This document shows positions 36,601 to 48,581 of a stretch of 64,000 bases of DNA, in pieces. Numbering within the stretch: position 1 is the first letter of the stretch; each line of letters starts with the position of its first letter. Location: assembly GCA_014526335.1 (NCBI GenBank), contig JACTAT010000061.1, positions 2,909,553 to 2,973,552 of the forward strand. The letters are read 5' to 3'. The DNA comes from Chrysaora quinquecirrha. Lineage: Eukaryota; Cnidaria; Scyphozoa; Semaeostomeae; Pelagiidae. Under the pieces are notes generated by a model that was not told where the DNA came from, did not search any database, and saw only the letters and a list, made by a program, of their open reading frames with translations. The position numbers and the translations under genes are program-made.

Positions 36601-39600
36601 CAACTAAACAAAGTTCCTGCAAATTCGTTTTGAAGTTCATCCGAAAATATAATTAATAAAGAGATGAAGGGTAGGCTGTTTAATCTAAATTCAAATTATC
36701 ATTGTAACTGTTAATACAATTTGTAAATGGCTGAAATGATAAAGTTCTTCATTTTGTTTTAGCCTCGTTATACACAAAACGACATATCGCAGGCTCCTTT
36801 TACAGTCAACAGAAGATTGACAAGAGTCTAATATCTTGCAAAAAAGCTTTGTCAATCTCGACCCGAAGCCTAGAACGTATTTCTTCAATCTAAACCTTCA
36901 ACTGATGTGGGTTTTGTATTGTATTGTATTGTCTAGTATTGTATTGTCTTGTATTGTATTCCATTGCATTGTATTCTATTGTAGTGTATTGTCTTGCATT
37001 GCATTATATTGTATTGTCTTGAATTGTATTCTATTGCATTGTATTCTATTGTATTACTTGTATTATCTTGTCTTGTCTTGTATTGTGCTGTCTTGTATTG
37101 TATTGAATTGTATTCTATTGTATTGCTTGTATTATCTTGTCTTGTCTTGTATTGTATTGTCTTGTATTGTGCTGTCTTGTATTGTATTAAATTGTATTCT
37201 ATTGTATTGCTTGTATTATCTTGTCTTGTCTTGTATTGTATTGTCTTGTATTGTATTGTCTAGTATTGTTTTGTCTTGTATTATATTAAATTGTATTCTA
37301 TTGTATCGTATTGTATTGTATTGTAAAATGTTTTTATGTTAGTTTTTACAGTAGTGATTTGGCACTAAATTAAACTAACATAGAGCAAACTACAGACATT
37401 GCATAAAGTTGTCTATTCTACTGTATATTGCAGAATGAGCATGCACATTTGTTATCAAGAAACCAAGTCTTGACTAGTGTTTTGAAAAGTTTTATATATT
37501 TTTAGCTGATTTTATTTCATCAGGAAGTGAGTTTCATATTTTTGGCTCTTGAAACCGCAATGACATAATTCCATAATTGATAGTTTTCAAGAATTAAAAA
37601 AACATATATTTATTGATAAAAATTATGATAATAATATGCAAAAGCTTTTCGGAATATGTCCATCTTCAGTGCTATATATAAGTCAAATGAGAAGACGTCA
37701 AGTTTAAATTTATTTACAAGCGTAAAGGGAAAACAATATAAAACAATTAAGACGTTTTGTTAAAGTGCTAATTCTGTTTACATTTGTTCATGCTACTCCG
37801 TGTCTGAATAAAATTAATTTGCTTGAGTCCATTTGGTCATTCAATGTGGGCCTCTTGAGAGCTATTAGTGCAGCTTCTAAATTTTTGCGTTTTTGTCTAT
37901 TTTCAGGGGCACCCATGATTACTTTCCAATCGAATTTATGATTTGGGAACTGATTTAGATGCTTGGCTGGTTCAGAGTCCTTTGTCGGATTTTCATGCTC
38001 ATTCCATCTTGTTTTTACATTTCTCTTTGTTTCACCAATATAATTTTCTCTGCATGAACAAACACCTTCATAGATCTTACAAGCAGGGTAAGGGTTCTTT
38101 TCCTTCAAGGGAAAAAGCTGTTTAACCTTTTTCGTGGACCATTTTATTTCGAAGTCAATCCGATTTTCGGTAAAAGAATTCAATTTATCGAGAAAACGTT
38201 TTGCCAAGGTTTCATTGGATTGACAAAATGGTAAATCAACCAAAATAAACTTTCTAGGCTCTTCGAAGAGGAATCTTGGTATTATAAGATCATCATTGGG
38301 TTCTTGAGATATTAATTTGCTTTCAAATTGATCAAACACGCTTTTTGTAAAACGTACAGGGAATCCCGCTCTTTTAAACTTATTCATAATATTCGCCTTT
38401 TCATTTTCGAAATTCATGCTGATTCGATGAGATCTGTTCAGGTCTCCGTTTATAGCGTTCCGTTTGTAGCGTTTTGGGACTTGTGAGGTCCAGTGAGAAG
38501 GCAGCTTGTTTGGTTTTCTGTATACTGACGTCAAAACCCCATTGTCACTGTTCATGCTGAGGTTTGTACCGAGAAATTTTGATGGGTTGCGTTCAATTGT
38601 AAACTTGATGTTGGTATGGTAGCTGTTGATTGATTCGAAGAGTAGGTCAGGTTGATCAACATTTCTGCGAGTAATTACATCATCGACAAAACGTTTGTAG
38701 AAATTGGGTTTCATTGGTTGGACCTTATCTGTTTCAAGTTTGGTTAGATAGATATTTGCAAATGTTACTGATAATGGGCCTCCCATTGTACAACCATCCT
38801 TTTGTTTGTAGTAGGTGGATTGAAATACAAAAGTACTTTCAGTTGTTAGCTTTAATAACAGGCGCTTTAGAATTAAACGAGTGCATATTTTGGGTAGCTT
38901 TCCTTTGTTGTAAGATCTATGAAGGTGTTTGTTCATGCAGAGAAAATTATATTGGTGAAACAAAGAGAAATGTAAAAACAAGATGGAATGAGCATGAAAA
39001 TCCGACAAAGGACTCTGAACCAGCCAAGCATCTAAATCAGTTCCCAAATCATAAATTCGATTGGAAAGTAATCATGGGTGCCCCTGAAAATAGACAAAAA
39101 CGCAAAAATTTAGAAGCTGCACTAATAGCTCTCAAGAGGCCCACATTGAATGACCAAATGGACTCAAGCAAATTAATTTTATTCAGACACGGAGTAGCAT
39201 GAACAAATGTAAACAGAATTAGCACTTTAACAAAACGTCTTAATTGTTTTATATTGTTTTCCTTTACGCTTGTAAATAAATTTAAACTTGACATCTTCTC
39301 ATTTGACTTATATATAGCACTGAAGATGGACATATTCCGAAAAGCTTTTGCATATTATTATCATAATTTTATCAATAAATTGATAGTTTTCACTTTTGGC
39401 ATTTCTGACACCAGTCACAAAATTTGCCAAAATAATTGGAATTTTATATACAAAATCAGTCCAAAACTAACAAACATGAGGGCTACGGCTAAAGAAAACA
39501 GTTCCAATGTAGATGTAACATATTACATACCGTTTTTAGAGATGATGTTAGTTAGCAAGGTAGCAGCAGCAGCGATCAGTGAAGGCTTGTACCTGGCAAA

Positions 39601-42600
39601 GAAAATTTGATTACACTCTTTTTTATAAGAACAATTTTATAAGAACACGAGCCTGGATTTTGCCCAGATTTTAAGAACAAAATAAGAACAAGCTGAGGCT
39701 GGGTGTTTTCATAAGCCCTGAGAATATCAGCTAAATATGAAAGTACGACAGTCAGACAACGTAGAAAGCAAGCAAACAATGAAATTGACAACCATGCTCC
39801 ATTTTTACACAACCCTATTACCACTAAAGACATCCACTGACAAAATCTAGATGTCTCAGTAACCAAGGAATTAAGAACAGATTAAGAACATTTCAGGCTC
39901 AAAAAAGGCAAAAACTTAAGAATAGCCAGCCTCAATCAAACTTTCCTGGTTCTCATAAAAAAAGAGTGTAAATTATAAAGTTTGTCAGCCATAGACTGTA
40001 AAGAATTAATGCTGTGGAAAGTTAAGATTGGACTTTTTAAACAAGCAACCGGTGACTAATCAACTAGGTCGTCATCATATGCATGTTTAGCAACTATAGG
40101 GCTCAGCGAAAAAGCTTTAAGCAAGTACATACACAAGGAATATATGCCCTTCGTAACCCATTTTGATCGAAATTGATATTTTTGTATATTTTCTCAAATC
40201 GTGTCACTTTTAACCAACGTTTTAGCAGGAAAATGGGCCTAAATTGGTCTTTTTTATAGCATGAATCTGTTGTGTTTTACTTGTCAAATCTTGATTAAAA
40301 TCAAACAACTCATACAACTCATAAGCAATTCTGAGGGCTGAAGAGGGGCTGAAACCTCAGATGGTTATTAATTTTGAGGGCTGGTCGAGTCAGTTTGCTT
40401 GTTAAAAGAAAATGGCACACTATCATCAGCCTAGAACACTTTTACGACTATAAAAAATAATGTGGGGCACATTTGGGGCCTTTTCGTTCGATGTAACTTT
40501 CACAAAAAATGATAAAGAAGACAGGAATTTCTTACGTTTTTGTACAAAATACTCTAGTACAATGATCCAGTTTTATAGAATTTAAATGGTACCATCTTTA
40601 AGCATGGGTGAGATATTTATTAATACAAACCTTCCAAAATCACAGAATTGCAAGGAGGAGTCGACAATGTAATGTGTAAAATATTCATTGTATTTGTCAA
40701 ACTGAAATAAAAATTACCAAAACTTTAAAACAAATTCTTTTACATGATTTTAAATTCTATTTAATCTCGACAAGGTGAGGCACTGCTATAAGTGTTTCAA
40801 CCAAAGCCTTTCAACCAAAGTAATGATGCATGCAAATTCAGCTGATCTGCAAATACGCTAAAATAATGCGATTCACTTACTTTAGCAAAAGCACAAAATA
40901 TTTCAGCAAAATGACTGATATTCATTCTCACAAGTTTGCCATTTAAAGCACCAATAACTTCAGCAAGCATCCTGAAATGAAAAGATGTTTGCTTGAATAA
41001 CAACAACAATAGTAACCAAACGGCTGTTTGCTCAGAGTGATGTATCTCGTCTACGTCTATCTCCTCCCCTTGGTACATCTCGAAAATCCTGCTCATAAGA
41101 TTCATGGATACGGTAGGAGTTATATCAATCCATACATCAGTTTACTTCACGGTAAAAGCAAAATAATGACGAACCTCAGGGCTACTTCCCAATGTAGGAA
41201 GCCCAAATAAATACTTTTTCAAAAATAAATAAATACGAATACAATTAAGGGGCCGGAAGGTTATGACCTCCATTTAACATAAACCATTGGAGTAGATCAG
41301 CTCACTTGAAAATGGTGTTTTGATTTGAAAAAAAACACTACGAAAATAACTTACTTAACAACTTCATTGTACTCATACGTGCTATCAGTCAGCCAGGCGG
41401 ACTCTCTTATCGTTAGCAGATTTGAAGAGTTAAAAGAAAATGCCCTGAAAATAGAGATATAAACCAATATTTGGATAGACTTCAACAATATTGGGTGGAC
41501 TTTAGTCGAAAACATGACCAGGAACCTGACAAATCCCGTCAGAGGGAGACTTATCAGCGGAGAAAACTGGAGGATCATTTAATACCCCGAGACTAACTAA
41601 GCAGCGCAACCCCTGTCCTTCCTCTTGATGCTATCACCCCTCATGATGCCTTTTGCCATTTGCCTCGAATTACAGAGAGCTGACGACTCTCTTCAATCTT
41701 CATGGCGAATTTTACCTTGGCGGGAATCAAACCCAAAACCACAGATTCAAACTCGCTTAACACTTGGCCATTCTCATCTTTTGTTCACTTTTACCCCTGG
41801 GGAGTGGTTTCACTGGTGTTTAGCGGCATGAAATGGGATGGAAGAATAATTATTAGAGATTGATGGATATAAAGAAGGAATCGTGTAATAAAATTTGCCT
41901 TAGTTTGATAAAGGACGTTATCCAGATGAAACATCTTCATCTACGAGGCATATAAGAGAAATGCAATAGCAATGCGTTGAATTTAGAGATAATACAGAAA
42001 AACATACTTTGATGCCAATACAACGCATGAGATACCAGTTAATTGCAGTTGTCGTCTTTGTACTGATCTGCTTAGTAAATAACGATCTAAACAATCAATT
42101 GCCATGTGCAATGCTTCTGATTGAATGTTCTTGACGTCACATACTTCATGCATCCAGTTAATTAGAATACATCTAAAAATGAAACAAACCACAATAAAAA
42201 AGTAAAAGACATATACAAAATATGTTTGAAAAAACAACGAAAAAGTAAAGAAGCGCTGGAAATTTTCAGTAAATTTTAAATTCCACATTCCACTTAAATT
42301 TTAAACAAAAATTACTGTAGGAAATACCAAATTCTAGAGAAAATACTGTGTTTACGTGGCCAACAAAAAGCAGGGATTGATGCTCTAGCCAAAAGATCAC
42401 ACATTGTTTTTGAAATGTTTGATATTAGCTTGTCAAGTAAAATGTTTCACTGTTTTGCCACGTCTCAAAACAATGCTCGATAAACAATTTTTGCTTGCGT
42501 CAAGCAAAAGATTTTTCGAACTTTTTCAAAAACAACTTGCAACGAAATCTGCTGACTTAAGCTTGTCAAGCAATGTTTTGTGACGTCTTCAACGTTCAAA

Positions 42601-45600
42601 CATTGTTTGATAAGCAAATTCAAATGTTTGACAAACAATGTTTGATCGTTTGGGCATGGCCTATAAGAGCATTGGCCTATTTGGCCTTAGAAGTTATAAA
42701 CAGTTACTTAAAACGATATAAAACTACAACAAAATGCAATCCACATTAGAAAAAGCTTGCAACTCTTTCAAGTACACCCTTTAAGGTCCTAACTGATAGT
42801 CTCACCTCATGTTATCATTAATCTTCGTGCTGCTTTCATAAGATCCAATCTTATGGATACGAGAAGGCTCGCAAGACGTCATGATCTATTAAGAAAATCA
42901 CAATGATCATCATAATTATCAAGTGAATCGCCGATTCAACTGATTACTTGAAAAGGAGGTCTGAAATGTTAAAAAACAATGTTTGATCGTTCGGCCAGGG
43001 CCTTATGTTTTGAACATACCTTCCTGACAAACTCAGCTGCATTAGCTCTCGTTGCACTTCCAAATTCCCCATCAGCATATTTATGACATAATTCCACAAT
43101 AGCTCTTGTATGGCCTTGAGCTGCGATTTCTTGCAAATTTCTAATCGCTTCAAGATTAACTCCAGCATCATCTTTTCGACAATTTGACGCTTCTTGTTTA
43201 TAGATTTCATATTTGGAATTAGCACAACCTTTTTCGCGGCTTTTGTGAAAAATTCTTTTGATTTTGTATCAAGACAATCATCTTTTAATAAGTAAGTCTT
43301 GCCAACATTGTACATACTTGGTATCGTAGCCTGTGTGGAAAAATAAGTATTAAATGATATGCAAAGAAAGGATGAATAAATTAATGAAATAATGAATGAA
43401 GAAATGAATGAAATGATGAAGAATTAATATATGAAAAAATCAATTAATGACATAATGAAAGAACGAAAGAATATATTAACAAAATAACGAATTGACTTAT
43501 GAAAGAATGAATGAAGGCAAGAAGTAATTGATGAAAGAATGTATTCATGAAAGAAATAATTAATTAATTAAACAAAAACAAATTAACGAAAGAATGAACG
43601 AAATAAAAAGGAATTAATTGATAAATGAAAAAATTAATGAACTAAAGAAAGAATTAATGAACAATAAAAGAATTAATGAACTAAGAAAAGAATGAATGAA
43701 CTAATAAAAGAATTAATGAACTAACGAAAGAAGGAACTGAACTGCAGTTAATTGCTTTGCGTTGAAAATAAAAAAATCTAATAGGTAGCAGGAAAAGGCA
43801 CAAACTAAAGATCTCTTTTGCTGTGCTTCTTTTACTGTTTTCCGTAATATATAAATAAAGATGTATCAATATATGTACCTCGTCAGTTTGGCATAAATCT
43901 TCTAGTTTTAACAACAGACATTCCTTCAGACACTTTCGTTCTCCCCCAGGATAGGCCCATGGTGGTCGAATAAACATCCAAGTTAGTGGAACATGCGGTT
44001 GGATGAGCTCATCGATTTTACAAAAATATTTTATGGCTTTCTCAGCGTTTTCCAGTGACGTTTTCATGCATTTTTTCATTTTTGCTATAAATATAAAAAC
44101 ATCAAATTTCAAAGGAATTGAAATCAAGATTATTTGGTCGTAATAATCACAACTGTATAATCTTTGTTGTAAGGCCATTAGATTACTATTTGGAATGTTT
44201 GTCTAATGCCCTGGAAAAACAAACAAACATTGCTGATCAAACATTTGAATCTTGTTTGTAAAACAAGAAAAATGTTTGACCTTATGGGAACGTCGTAAAG
44301 CATTGCTCGTCAAACATGTTTCGTTTACAAGCAAGGGAAATATTTTTGAAGTTTTTCACAAATATTGCTTAGCGAACTCTTCTTGTCGAGCAATGTTTCG
44401 TGACGTGGCAAAACGGTCAAACATTGCTTTTTAAACAAATCTCAAATGTTTGGTCAACAAAGTTTTATCGTTTGGCTAGGGCCTAATACAGTTGTTCGTT
44501 GCGTTCTCAATGAAAACAGTCTTTAAGCGATGCAGAAATGGAATATCTACATAATAACCTAAAATATACAAAATTTTGAGACAGAATTCAACGCAAAAAA
44601 GCAACAGGCCCTTGTACAGCCATAAGGTAATGTAGTTCCCCCGGATGTGCAGTGCAAGTATACATTATATGTCTGCTTTAGATTATTAAAAGTATTTTGA
44701 AACATTCAAGTCATAGAAACAAAAATAGTGATGACGATTATGTTTGGAGGCTGTATGCAAAAACAACAGTGAAACATCTGGATAAGAGACGCAAAGACGA
44801 GGTGATGTAGATGTCTTAGAGAGGATTAATTAACAGTAAAATACAGATTCTTATGCCAGACGATTTTCTTCGGTAACAATAAAAGAACTTCGAAAAGCAT
44901 TTTTGAGACAGCAGAATAACGGCGGATAGAAGACACAGCCCAGCCTAGACACAGGTGATAAATTCAGAATGAACCATAACAACAAACAAACAGCAAACGA
45001 GCATTGCCAAATCAAGCCTTTCCGTTCAATGAAATTCAATGTCTAAAAAGCACTCCTATGCCTCAATTTTAGGAGCTTTGGCATCTGTCCACATCAAAAC
45101 CAAAAGGCCGGTTCTGTATAGACAGAAAGAGTTCGTTTTCTCACTTGAACTCTTCAATTAATTCTATTGATCTTCCCGCTGCATCCCGTTAGCTCATTGA
45201 TGTTTAAACACGATGCCAATTCCGGTTGACTTTCTGATTGGTGCATTTCGAGCCGCATCTGGGTATAAATTCCGCCTTAGTCATTTGTTTAAGTCTGTAT
45301 CTGAGGTTTATACTCTGAGGAGTGTCAGACGAAAAAAGCTTTGAAGTATGCCCGAAAATGTTTCCACTGTTTATTGCAATTGTCAGGAAGTTAGATTGAG
45401 AGGATTATTCTCTTTCCATACTCAACAAACAAGACAAGAGGGAGATTGAACAATGAAAATACTTACGTTTAAAATTGTATATGTACAATGAGACAAAAGC
45501 TAATTTTGCAAGACATTCGATATTTCCACATTCAGCAGCTCTACAAGGGAAAACGACATCATAAAAATTTAGAAACTAAATTCAGAAACTGGTTAAGCAA

Positions 45601-47365
45601 TAGTTATGGTTGGATATTTATTAATTAATGCAGGTTATTGGCATCATCCAGTTGATGTGGACCTGCAGCGTTTCCCCCAAGAATGATACAGTATTCCAGA
45701 ATGACAATGCTATATTTACCAACCATGCAAGAATGGACGCAGCTGAGGTGACTGTGAGCTTTTGGAAAGGGGCCCTAACAAGATTTTAACCCATCACATG
45801 CCTGTTTTGAAAAAGCCTTTACCATTCGGCTAAACAACCTCTAGAGCAGTGATAAAAGTATTATCCCATCCCTTGAGGAAAGCAATAGCAACAAAGTATT
45901 TCCATACTTAAAAATCATTTTAAAAGTTGTTAAGGAGCCATCTGAATCAATTGCTTGCTTAATTTACCGATAGTTAAATAAGTGAGATTCAAGCTATCAT
46001 CAGATACATCAAGAGAGCCAAAGATGGTTATTTAAGTTAAATTGAATTTTAAAAGGATCATAATAATCTTACTTTTCAAGTCGAATGATATTTTTTCTGT
46101 TTGGCCAAACATTTTGAAATGAAACTTTTGCCCAGAGAGCAGGTGCACAGTCTATCAAATCACGATGATATGTTGAAACCTAAAATCAATAAATTTAATT
46201 AACAAAGCCCAAATAATTGATAAGGAAGCTGTCTTGGCAGTAATCAGTTGCGATAAGCGTTCTTTGCTACTGGTTTTACAGACACTAATGTTAAGAAAGC
46301 AAGCAAGTGAGCAAGCATGCAAGCAAGCAGTCTTTATTTGTTAACACAGGTCAAATGTTCTGGCAGCTATCTAGCTGACGTGGACCTTAAGCTTGTGCAC
46401 CCAGACTGATATTCTAGAACAGATACCCTGGGTACTCATTTACCGACCTTGGAAGGATGGACAGCTGAGTAAACTGGAGGCTTGTGGCAAGTGGTTCAAA
46501 TGAGATTTGAGCCCACAACCTTATGATTGTGAGCCAAGCACCTTGAACACTCAGCCACACCACCTCCAAGCAAACACTCCTGCTCCAGATCAAATTTTTT
46601 CATCTGTGAGATGAGAGTTAGAGAAAAACTATGGGCATGTTTATACTGCCTTACATAATGCTGGCAATGTTCATTTTCAGAGGGGGTAATAATTCTCACT
46701 CAATTGCACATATTTTTCCATTGCAAATGGCAAAAGTTGCATTTTAGCAGGTGGACATCAAATAAACGACAGCACACAAAAATGAGTGTCCAGAACAATG
46801 TTATTTGAAGCTGAAAAGTTGAAGTATTTTACTTGGCAACAGTTGCTAGGATATCAGAAGTAGATTACCTAATGTGACAATGGATCCAGATCCTGGCTAT
46901 CAGACTACTGGTGCTGGGCTCAAAACCCTGACCTTATTGAGCTCCTGACATCTCAAGCTGGCTGGATAAAAGCCATCAAGCCACGACACGTGCACACTGA
47001 CAGTACCATGCATAGGGTCTGCTTACACATAGAAACACTGAATGGGTGGTGCCAAGAGGGTTGTTGCCAAAAGGGGGAGTGGCAAGAGACATTAACCTCA
47101 TCTCCTGTCAATCTAAACCCTCTTACAATAACAAGTGGGACCCTAAGCACACCAATGCATTGTGGAATCTGCTGCTGCACATACAGAAGGAATAACATGG
47201 CCATAATTCAAGCTTTTAAAATGAAATTACATACAAAAGTTAATGGCATCATACCTGTGCAAATGCAAGTAAATCTTTTAGTGAAAAATAGCTGGCTATT
47301 TCAAGTAGAACTTCTTCTGGCAAATTTTTAAATTGTGCAGGCTTTTTGGAAGGTTTCTTATGCAT
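33621..47365 (-). CDS. CCNF: Cyclin F, F-box substrate receptor of SCF
   Basis: Fourteen exons: 47365-47255, 46179-46073, 45540-45467, 44084-43879, 43330-43020, 42885-42806, 42172-42008, 41444-41355, 40971-40881, 40701-40631, 39592-39531, 36368-36281, 35443-35384, 34509-33621. About 801 residues (human 786). Seen: F-box NLPEEVLLEIASYFSLKDLL at residues 14-33; a helical-repeat region with WMFIRPPW, nearly the human WLFIRPPW; then the cyclin box from NDNMRCILINWM, keeping the MRxIL-W substrate-docking patch; second cyclin fold with LLTIRESAWLTDSTYEY; and a 296-residue acidic and basic tail with nuclear-signal-like RRKRRANWP and an end KKEPWRY. In the family, SKP1 binds the F-box and the cyclin box recruits S/G2 substrates for ubiquitination. 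Exon 43330-43020 has a one-base frame break at a T run (43230-43234). The N-terminus is uncertain: codons HRCK precede the ATG, and an upstream coding exon is possible. Confidence 0.95.
34835..34995 (-). mobile_element. SINE family 3 copy
   Basis: Minus strand reads GGGCTCTTTGCTTAAGCTCAGTGG-type head; the plus strand carries GAGCCCAATGAAATCGTCGAG, as at 51405-51570. In a CCNF intron, sense to the gene. Confidence 0.6.
35150..35285 (+). mobile_element. SINE family 2 body and tail
   Basis: Plus strand: GAGTACCCATATTTGTTCTAG, then GGTCCACATTAAC and tail TTAACAAATAAATATTGCTTG. The head is missing. Antisense to CCNF. Confidence 0.65.
36905..37325. repeat. (TATTG)n pentanucleotide array
   Basis: About 420 bp of TATTG/CTTGT units in the CCNF intron, 265 bp from the Penelope-like element. 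Its ~90-bp higher-order pattern (ATTGCTTGTATTATCTTGTC recurring) shows secondary duplication. Confidence 0.95.
37590..39377 (-). mobile_element. Penelope-like retroelement with inverted arms
   Basis: Minus-strand open frame ending at 37788 encodes the C-terminal part of a Penelope-type reverse transcriptase (GCTMGGPLSVTFANIYL, FYKRFVDDVI) followed by a GIY-YIG endonuclease domain (ENYIGETKRNVKTRWNEH) and stop. The first reverse-transcriptase motifs are missing: the coding part starts at about 38905, where an inverted copy of the element's own 3' end begins (38906-39377, plus strand, itself open to a stop at 39202). The left arm 37611-38087 and right arm 38906-39377 are near-identical inverted repeats. 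A 15-bp duplication AATTGATAGTTTTCA flanks the element (37575-37589 and 39378-39392). In the CCNF intron between exons 39592-39531 and 36368-36281. Recent, since arms and frame are well kept, but not autonomous. Confidence 0.92.
39608..39972. mobile_element. Repeat family E element with inverted ends
   Basis: Left end TTACACTCTTTTTTATAAGAAC, right end GGTTCTCATAAAAAAAGAGTGTAA. Non-coding, 365 bp, in a CCNF intron. The end sequence recurs at 23640-23670. Confidence 0.65.
41700..41800 (-). mobile_element. tRNA-derived SINE head
   Basis: Minus strand shows GGCCAAGTGTTAAGCGAG (box A, as in Leu/Ser tRNAs) and GGGTTTGATTCCCGCC (box B). Not a complete tRNA, so read as a SINE. In a CCNF intron, sense. 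Confidence 0.55.
42381..42664. mobile_element. MITE family A copy
   Basis: Inverted ends CTCTAGCCAAAAGATCACACA and GATCGTTTGGGCATGGCC, with the family's internal hairpin blocks. In a CCNF intron. Confidence 0.7.
42969..43008. mobile_element. MITE family A end fragment beside a splice donor
   Basis: AACAATGTTTGATCGTTCGGCCAGGGCC is the terminal repeat of family A. It ends 11 bp from the donor of CCNF exon 43330-43020. Confidence 0.7.
43370..43735. repeat. (GAAT)n-like degenerate array
   Basis: GAATGAAT, AATTAATGAA and GAAAGAAT units in the CCNF intron between exons 44084-43879 and 43330-43020. Confidence 0.85.
44206..44485. mobile_element. MITE family A copy
   Basis: Starts GCCCTGGAAAAACAAACAAAC and ends ATCGTTTGGCTAGGGCC, with the same internal blocks. 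In a CCNF intron. Confidence 0.7.
46300..46575 (-). mobile_element. SINE family 2, full-length, Leu/Ser tRNA-derived
   Basis: Minus strand: head GGTGGTGTGGCTGAGTGTTCAAGG (box A) to GTGGGCTCAAATCTC (box B); body with TCCATCCTTCCAAGGTCGG and GAGTACCCAGGGTATCTGTTC; tail GGTCCACGTCAGCTAGATAGCTG then TTAACAAATAAAGACTGCTTGCTTGC. The tail matches the 3' end of the LINE at 15175-16015. In a CCNF intron, sense. Confidence 0.8.
46880..46985 (-). mobile_element. SINE family 1, tRNA-derived
   Basis: Plus strand shows CCTGGCTATCAGACTACTGG and CAAGCTGGCTGGATAAAAG, the reverse complement of the family 1 body and head. CCNF intron, sense. Confidence 0.65.
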
Positions 47366-48392
47366 TTTGCACCTATGCTGAGTGCATGGTTGAAACTCCA
47401 ACTTTCTTGTCTTTATTCATTACCAGACAGACAGGAATCTCTGGTGTTAAACTTTAAATAGACTAAATTTTTAATCTGATTGTCACCTCTGAGTTGTCCT
47501 ATTTTTTAATTTGTTGACAACTTAATAATGATAATAAACATCACAGTCGACAAAAGACTGAACCTACTTCTATACTTTTATGGTCATAAAGATTTGCATA
47601 CGATTTCTATTTTGTTCCAAATTTTATAATTGGTCTCAATTAGTATAAATAAGTGTTCTTCTTGTCAAAAACATTGTTTTCTTTCATATAGAAATGTATT
47701 ATACCTCTAACAGCAACTTAAAGGAGATAAAAATTGCCCGCCCCTGAAAACTGCCTGCAACCCTTTTGTGTAGTTTGTTCATTATTGATTGTTAACATTG
47801 ATGCCTTTGCTGCTCTCACACACCACCCCTGACCCGATTTTAATACCCAATGTTAAGAGGGGCATCTATTAGAAGGGGGTGGTTAGGGGGGTGTTTATTG
47901 AATACCTAATTCTAGTGTTTAAGGGGGAAATTAAAAAGAATGAGAAATTCGGTAAGCTGGCATCACACAGACAGTTGCAACAGTTTGTTTTTTGTGCTGA
48001 TCACAGCACTTGCCGCGGGAAGGATTAGGCCTATATTTCTCATTTCAAGGCAAGAAGGCTGGAAGGTGCATTTGCTATTATTATATTCGAAAACAACGAC
48101 AAAAAACGAACGATTAGCTCAATTAAAAATGAATTTTCTTTGATCATACTAAATATTAATGGTCTTCCTATTCTTTCACGACATTGTTATTTTTACAGAA
48201 CTTCACTAAGGAGAGCAAGGAGAAGAGAATTCCTTCCATTCCTTCACACTTGGTTGGGCCTAAGTAGGCCCAGTTTCACCATCACTTTAATTCATAAAAT
48301 CAACGGAATAGAAAGTATCAAAGAGCCAAATCAAGGAATCATACAAATTGGTTTTTTAAGAGATAAAATTATGAGCAAATTAACAAGCTTAC

Positions 48393-48402
48393 CTCTCGCC
48401 AT
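48393..48402 (-). other. Candidate upstream CCNF exon
   Basis: ATGGCGAGAG followed by a strong GTAAGC donor, placed 1 kb upstream of the F-box exon and downstream (on the minus strand) of the CCAAT pair. It would encode Met-Ala-Arg, but its phase does not join the F-box exon in frame as read, so it may be a leader exon, or a base may be missing. Confidence 0.35.
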
Positions 48403-48465
48403 TTTAGTAGAATATGAGTGAAAATGGAACAGAGAAAAACGAAGATTTTCAGCGCGCACTATTCG

Positions 48466-48581
48466 TTCGAAGCTCGTGTTCTCAACATTGATTTGATTTG
48501 TTATATTTTTAACTGAACTGAATTCGCGTAATCTGATTGGTCGAGAGGAATGTTCACAAAGTTGTCTTAAAATTGACCAAT
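48466..48581 (-). promoter_or_regulatory. Putative CCNF promoter: CCAAT pair and CHR-like site
   Basis: TGATTGGTC (CCAAT on minus, 48536-48540) and GACCAATCA (CCAAT on plus, 48577-48581) form an inverted pair 41 bp apart, and TTCGAA at 48466-48471 resembles the CHR element. NF-Y CCAAT boxes with a CHR are known in G2/M-expressed gene promoters. The functional link is inferred. Confidence 0.45.

Noticed and set aside
36836..37342. Long Ile/Val/Leu/Cys-rich open frame resembling a membrane protein
   Set aside because: It is a translation of the TATTG array, open in several frames.
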